Assembly: GCF_015070375.1 (NCBI RefSeq)
Contig: NZ_JADCLL010000001.1
Span: 560,501-624,500 of the forward strand
Length of the DNA: 64,000 bases
Direction: 5' to 3'
DNA from: Nocardioides kribbensis
GTDB lineage: Bacteria; Actinomycetota; Actinomycetes; Propionibacteriales; Nocardioidaceae
Shown here: piece after piece, positions 60,290-64,000 of the stretch
Numbering within the stretch: position 1 is the first letter of the stretch
How the letters are laid out: each line of letters opens with the position of its first letter
Translations under genes and position numbers: made by a program
Notes under the pieces: model-generated
Database searches by the model: none
The model's input: the letters and a program-made list of their open reading frames with translations, nothing else
What the model was told of the DNA's origin: nothing

Positions 60290-61600
60290 TCAGCCGATCA
60301 GCACGCTCACGGCGTGGATCAGCACGCCGACGAGCCCGCCGACGACCGTGCCGTTGATCCGGATGAACTGCAGGTCGCGCCCCACGTGCAGCTCGATGCG
60401 GTCGGCGGCCTCCTTGCCGTCCCAGCGCGCGATGGTGCTGGAGATGATGGTGGTCACCTCGTCGCCGTAGCGGTCGACGGCGAACACGACGGCATCGGCG
60501 ATCGTCGAGTCGAGCGAGGCGCGCAGGTCGGGCTCCTCGCCCAGGCGCCGGGCGAAGCGGGCCACCTCGGCCAGCAGTCGCTCGCGCACCGCCCCCTGGG
60601 GGTCCTGGAGCGACGCGGTGAGCACCCGACGCAGGGCGTCCCACAGCGACACGGCCGTCGCGACGACCTGCGGCTGGTCGAGCAGGCGGTCCTTGAGCCG
60701 CTCGGTGCGCTCCTGGGTCTCGGGGTCGTCGAGGAGGTCGTGCGCCAGCTGGACCAGCATCGAGTCGAGGGCCCGACGGGCCCGGTGCTCGGAGTCGTCG
60801 CGGATGTCCGCGACCCAGCGCACCAGCTCGAGGTGGATGCGCCCGGTGATCTTCTCGTTGATGCTGGGCGGGGCCCACCAGGGCGCTCGCTCCTCCAGCA
60901 CCTGCGAGACGGTCTCGGGGTTCTCCAGCAGCCAGCCGTGGAGCTCGTCGAGGACCAGGTCGACGACGCCGTGGTGGAGGTCGTCGCGCATGACCTCCTC
61001 CAGCAGCTTGCCCAGCAACGGCGAGATGGGCTCCTCGTGGAAGCGGGGCACGAGCGCGTCCTGGACCACGGCGCGCACGTGCTCGTCCTTGACCTTCGCC
61101 AGCCCGGTCGCGACGACCTCGGAGACCTCGTCGACCACCGACCGGGCGTGGTCGGGGTCGGAGAGCCACCGCCCCACGCGCGCCGAGACCTCGGCGGCGC
61201 CGATCCGCTCGCGCACGATGGACTCCTGCAGGAAGTTCTCCCCCACGAACTCCTCGAGGCCCTTGCCGAGCTCGTCCTTGCGTCGCGGCACGAGGGCGGT
61301 GTGCGGGATCGGCAGGCCGAGGGGGTGACGGAAGAGCGCGGTCACCGCGAACCAGTCGGCGATGGCGCCGACCATCGAGGCCTCGGCGCCGGCGTTGACG
61401 AAGCCCCAGAAGCCGTCCTGGCCCAGCGTGAGGACGTAGACCACGGCCGCGAAGGCGAGCAGGGAGCCGGCCACCACCCGCATCCGGCGCAGGCCCTGGC
61501 GGCGCAGGGCGTCGGCGCCGGGGTCGACGGAGGGCAGGGGCAGGCCGGAGGGGCCGGAGCCGGTGGCCTCGGACGTGGCGGTGCTCGTCGGTGTCGTCAT
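60290..61600 (-). CDS. DUF445 membrane protein
   Basis: 436 residues from ATG 61600 (MTTPTSTATS). A family of unknown function with N-terminal membrane helices (MRVVAGSLLAFAAVVYVLTL, GFVNAGAEASMVGAIADWFA, LFRHPLGLPIPHTALVPRRK) and a long helical cytoplasmic part, ending with the membrane segment GTVVGGLVGVLIHAVSVLIG. It starts divergently from the nucleotidyltransferase gene. An in-frame GTG at 61618 is an alternative start. Confidence 0.85.
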   Translation of the reverse strand: MTTPTSTATSEATGSGPSGLPLPSVDPGADALRRQGLRRMRVVAGSLLAFAAVVYVLTLGQDGFWGFVNAGAEASMVGAIADWFAVTALFRHPLGLPIPHTALVPRRKDELGKGLEEFVGENFLQESIVRERIGAAEVSARVGRWLSDPDHARSVVDEVSEVVATGLAKVKDEHVRAVVQDALVPRFHEEPISPLLGKLLEEVMRDDLHHGVVDLVLDELHGWLLENPETVSQVLEERAPWWAPPSINEKITGRIHLELVRWVADIRDDSEHRARRALDSMLVQLAHDLLDDPETQERTERLKDRLLDQPQVVATAVSLWDALRRVLTASLQDPQGAVRERLLAEVARFARRLGEEPDLRASLDSTIADAVVFAVDRYGDEVTTIISSTIARWDGKEAADRIELHVGRDLQFIRINGTVVGGLVGVLIHAVSVLIG

Positions 61601-61635
61601 CTCGCACACGATTCTCACCTACCCCCGTCGGGTGC

Positions 61636-61641
61636 GAGACT
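61636..61641 (+). promoter_or_regulatory. -10-like box, possible leaderless start of the TagD-like gene
   Basis: GAGACT (pattern xAxxxT), then 7 bases and ATG 61649. Confidence 0.35.
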
Positions 61642-61648
61642 GCCGCCC

Positions 61649-62098
61649 ATGCCCGCGCACCACGAGACCGCCACCAGCACCGTGGCCCCGCACGACGAGC
61701 GCCCGCGCACGGTGATCACCTTCGGCACCTTCGACGTGTTCCACGTCGGCCACCTGCGGGTCATCGAGCGGGCCGCGGGTCTCGGGGACCGGCTCGTGGT
61801 CGGCGTCTCCGCCGACGCGCTGAACCTGCGCAAGAAGGGTCGCGAGCCGGTCTTCAGCGAGGGCGAGCGGCTGGCCATCGTGGCCGCCCTCAAGCCGGTC
61901 GACGAGGTCTTCCTCGAGGAGAGCCTCGAGCTCAAGCGCGACTACATCGTGCGCTTCGGCGCCGACGTGCTGGTGATGGGCGACGACTGGGCCGGACGCT
62001 TCGACGAGTTCCGCGACGTCTGCGAGGTCGTCTACCTCCCCCGTACCCCGGCGATCTCCACGACCGCACTGATCGAGAAGATCTCCGGCACCTCCTGA
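61649..62098 (+). CDS. Cytidylyltransferase-like nucleotidyltransferase (TagD/RfaE type)
   Basis: 149 residues with the HxGH motif TFDVFHVGHLRVIERAAGLG and the second motif RTPAISTTALIEKISGTS, as in glycerol-3-phosphate cytidylyltransferase. It activates a phosphorylated alcohol or sugar with CTP or ATP, perhaps for a teichoic acid or related polymer. The N-terminal 20 residues (MPAHHETATSTVAPHDERPR) precede the fold and may be disordered. A wall-polymer role is inference. Confidence 0.85.
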   Translation: MPAHHETATSTVAPHDERPRTVITFGTFDVFHVGHLRVIERAAGLGDRLVVGVSADALNLRKKGREPVFSEGERLAIVAALKPVDEVFLEESLELKRDYIVRFGADVLVMGDDWAGRFDEFRDVCEVVYLPRTPAISTTALIEKISGTS

Positions 62099-62182
62099 GG
62101 CGACCAGCGCGTCGGGTTTGCCCAGCGCTCGACACGGGGCAGGCTGACCGGGCCCGTTCCCCGACCTGATGAGGACTCCCCC

Positions 62183-63769
62183 ATGCGCCGTACCCTCGCC
62201 GCCGCCGTGGTGGCGCTGAGCACGGCCCTCACCGCCGCGCCCGCCGTCTCGGCCACCACCCCCACCGTGACGGCGCCCCGCGCCGCCACGGCGGGCGTGG
62301 CCTCCGCCGACCGCGACGCGACCGCTGTGAAGGCCCGAGCCGCGCTCGCCACCGCCAGCGACCTGGTCACCGGCGACGCCGCCCCCTCCGACGGCGTCCG
62401 ACGCGTCGACGCGACCCTCGCGCTGACCGACCTCTTCGCCCGCCTCGACCACCTCCGGGGCCCTGAGCGCACCGCCGCCGAGGCCCTGCTCGCCCGCCCC
62501 ACCGACGGTGCCGGCGACGTCTACGGCGACGGCTACACCGTGCGGTCGAAGAAGAAGTGCGCCGGCAACTTCTGCCTGCACTGGGTGCCGACCACCGCCG
62601 ACGCCCCGCCCGGCATGACCTGGGTCAACCGCAACCTGGCCCTGCTCAACAAGGTGTGGCGCTTCGAGGTCGGCAAGCTCGGCTACCGCAAGCCCGTCAG
62701 CGACGGCTTCGTGAAGGGCCGCAACAACGGCGGCAACGGCAAGTTCGACGTCTACCTCGCCGACGTCGGCAGCCAGGGCCTCTACGGCTACTGCGCCCCG
62801 GAGTACGTCCGCAAGGGCAAGCCGCGCCTGGCCACCGGCTTCTGCGTGCTCGACAACGACTTCTCGCGCGACCAGTTCTCCGCGCCCCCGCGCGACAGCC
62901 TGCGGGTCACGGCCGCCCACGAGTTCTTCCACGCCATCCAGTTCGGCTACGACTACCTCGACGACCGCTGGTTCAAGGAGTCGACCGCGACGTGGATCGA
63001 GGAGCGCTTCGCCGACGACGTCAACGACAACCGCAGCTACCTCGTCGCCAGCCAGGTGCAGCGCCCCGGCTACTCGATGGACGTCTCGGGCGTCTCCAAC
63101 TTCCAGCAGTACGGCAACTGGACCTGGTGGGAGTACCTCACCGTCCGCTACGGCGCCGGCATCGTGCGCAAGGTGTGGAACGGCGCCGGCCAGTTCAAGG
63201 GCGCGGGCCGCACCTACTCCACCAAGGCGCTGACCCGGGTCCTGGGCAGCCGGGGCGGCTTCCGCGCCGTCTACAACCGCTACGTCGGCGCCAACGTCGC
63301 CCCCGGGCGCTTCTACCCCGAGGGCGGGAGCTGGCCCTCGGCGAAGATCGGCAAGACCTGGAAGCTCACCGAGGACCAGCGCACCGCCTCCGGCGTGGCG
63401 ACCCTCAACCACCTCGCGGCGCGCAACTTCGCGGCGGTGCCGGGCGGCTCGCTGGAGTCGGGCCGGTGGCGCGCGAAGATCACCGTCGACGGCCCTGCGG
63501 GCAGGACCTCACCGGCCGCCTACCTGACGGTCAAGAACACCCGTGGCGCCTGGGTGGAGAAGGCGATCCGGCTCAACCGTGACGGTCGCGGCAGCGTGGT
63601 CCTCCCGTTCTCCGCGAGGAAGGTGCGCGAGGCCGTGGTCTCCACCGTCAACGCCTCCACCCGCTTCGCCGACTGCGGCGGCGGCAGCATCTACTCCTGC
63701 GGCGGCACCCCGCGCGACGAGGGCAAGAAGTTCCGCGTGAGCGTGAAGGTCTACAAGAAGTCCCGCTGA
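62183..63769 (+). CDS. Secreted putative zinc metalloprotease (MXAN_6640-like)
   Basis: 528 residues. A signal peptide (MRRTLAAAVVALSTALTAAP, cleavage near AVSA) and a pro-like Ala-rich region are followed by a zincin domain: HEFFH at residues 246-250 in AAHEFFHAIQFGYDYLDDRW and a downstream Glu in FKESTATWIEERFADDVNDN. Such proteins are called putative metalloproteases of the MXAN_6640 family. The C-terminal domain (VLPFSARKVREAVVSTVNAS, then a Cys-rich GGGSIYSCGGTPRD) may bind the cell wall. Activity is inferred from the HEXXH motif. Confidence 0.83.
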   Translation: MRRTLAAAVVALSTALTAAPAVSATTPTVTAPRAATAGVASADRDATAVKARAALATASDLVTGDAAPSDGVRRVDATLALTDLFARLDHLRGPERTAAEALLARPTDGAGDVYGDGYTVRSKKKCAGNFCLHWVPTTADAPPGMTWVNRNLALLNKVWRFEVGKLGYRKPVSDGFVKGRNNGGNGKFDVYLADVGSQGLYGYCAPEYVRKGKPRLATGFCVLDNDFSRDQFSAPPRDSLRVTAAHEFFHAIQFGYDYLDDRWFKESTATWIEERFADDVNDNRSYLVASQVQRPGYSMDVSGVSNFQQYGNWTWWEYLTVRYGAGIVRKVWNGAGQFKGAGRTYSTKALTRVLGSRGGFRAVYNRYVGANVAPGRFYPEGGSWPSAKIGKTWKLTEDQRTASGVATLNHLAARNFAAVPGGSLESGRWRAKITVDGPAGRTSPAAYLTVKNTRGAWVEKAIRLNRDGRGSVVLPFSARKVREAVVSTVNASTRFADCGGGSIYSCGGTPRDEGKKFRVSVKVYKKSR

Positions 63770-63784
63770 CCGACCCGCGACGTG

Positions 63785-63816
63785 CGAAGGCCCCCTCCCT
63801 CGGGAGGGGGCCTTCG
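63785..63816. terminator. Terminator after the secreted protease gene
   Basis: 14-bp perfect inverted repeat CGAAGGCCCCCTCC with loop CTCG, 15 bases after the stop codon and 23 before the end of the converging gene. Probably bidirectional. Confidence 0.8.
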
Positions 63817-63839
63817 TGCGTGCGGGCCGGGGTGCCGGG

Positions 63840-64000
63840 TCAGGAGCGACCGAGCACCGCGGCGTCGGGCTGGAGCGCGTCGTCGGACCCCGGCGCCGGT
63901 GCGTCGTCGGTCTCGGGGGCGTCCTCGGTCTCCGGGGCGGTCTCGGGCTGGGGAGCGGTCTCGGGCTCGGGGGCCGGCTCCGTCTCGGGGGCCGGCTCCG
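63840..64000 (-). CDS. C-terminal fragment of a gene with a Pro/Glu-rich tail
   Basis: Open frame of 52 codons ending at a TGA (63842-63840) and continuing beyond base 64000. The visible part is a low-complexity acidic tail rich in Pro, Glu, Ala and Thr (EPAPETEPAPEPETAPQPET) and ends in LQPDAAVLGRS. The N-terminal domain is outside, so the function is not known; such tails occur on many actinobacterial proteins. The stop lies just past a terminator, which supports it as real. Confidence 0.55.
   Translation of the reverse strand, partial: EPAPETEPAPEPETAPQPETAPETEDAPETDDAPAPGSDDALQPDAAVLGRS

Overview
The window is a GC-rich chromosome segment of a high-GC Gram-positive bacterium, most likely a Nocardioidaceae-type actinobacterium (Nocardioides or a close relative). 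The evidence is the codon bias with G/C at third positions, the actinobacteria-specific genes (WhiB-type regulator, the mycothiol-system pair SigR/RsrA, the fused Kgd 2-oxoglutarate enzyme, DUF2550, DUF6104, the 24-residue ribosomal protein bL37, nickel superoxide dismutase) and the gene order. From memory, two blocks follow Mycobacterium tuberculosis order: bases 1089-24830 match Rv1312 down to Rv1292, and much of 33.8-56.8 kb resembles the Rv3219-Rv3230c neighbourhood. Nothing looks like a phage, plasmid, insertion sequence or CRISPR array; this is core chromosome.

1-24.8 kb, almost all minus strand. Read in the direction of transcription: argS-lysA-hom-thrC-thrB (arginyl-tRNA synthesis plus the aspartate-family amino acid branch, mostly with 4-bp overlaps); rho; a two-component system (a stand-alone receiver and a CHASE3-like histidine kinase) wedged between rho and rpmE; then rpmE, prfA-prmC (termination of translation), tsaC, a WecA-type phosphosugar transferase and the complete F1Fo ATP synthase operon atpI-atpZ-atpB-E-F-H-A-G-D-C. 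A strong terminator follows atpC, then a DUF2550 protein and a truncated MFS transporter. A cyclic-AMP-receptor-type palindrome lies upstream of the ATP synthase genes.

24.9-33.5 kb, mostly plus strand. tRNA-Arg(CCG), a secreted protein, a STAS/HATPase partner-switching pair, a minus-strand LytR-CpsA-Psr protein with a lipoprotein, then kgd (1275 residues) and the small DUF6104 gene, closed by a perfect 22-bp hairpin.

33.5-48.8 kb. An acyl desaturase and its ferredoxin-type reductase with a divergent DesT/FabR-like TetR regulator and a clear operator; an SDR/MDR oxidoreductase pair; malic enzyme; the nickel SOD gene sodN with its divergent maturation protease; a second RsbW-like anti-sigma factor and its SigF/SigB-type sigma factor; whiB and the PdtaS-like kinase; an IlvG-like TPP enzyme with a GNAT protein and a hotdog thioesterase; and the tiny bL37 gene.

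48.8-64 kb. Amidase, SigR and RsrA (autoregulatory promoter visible), an SRAP-family DNA-repair protein, DoxX, aroA, rsgA, hisN, a CBS protein, signal peptidase I, an FKBP isomerase, a lactate monooxygenase-type FMN enzyme, an S4 protein, DUF445, a TagD-like nucleotidyltransferase, a secreted putative zinc protease and the Pro/Glu-rich C-terminus of a gene running off the end.

The most interesting points are: a Rho factor whose Walker A lysine is arginine and whose R-loop lysine is alanine, together with a large repetitive low-complexity insert; a recurrent arrangement in which a -10 box lies exactly 6 or 7 bases before the start codon at a dozen genes (leaderless transcription); a textbook SigR promoter positioned so that an extended SigR isoform could be made; and the operators upstream of the ATP synthase and desaturase operons. 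I did not find a clearly new multi-gene system.
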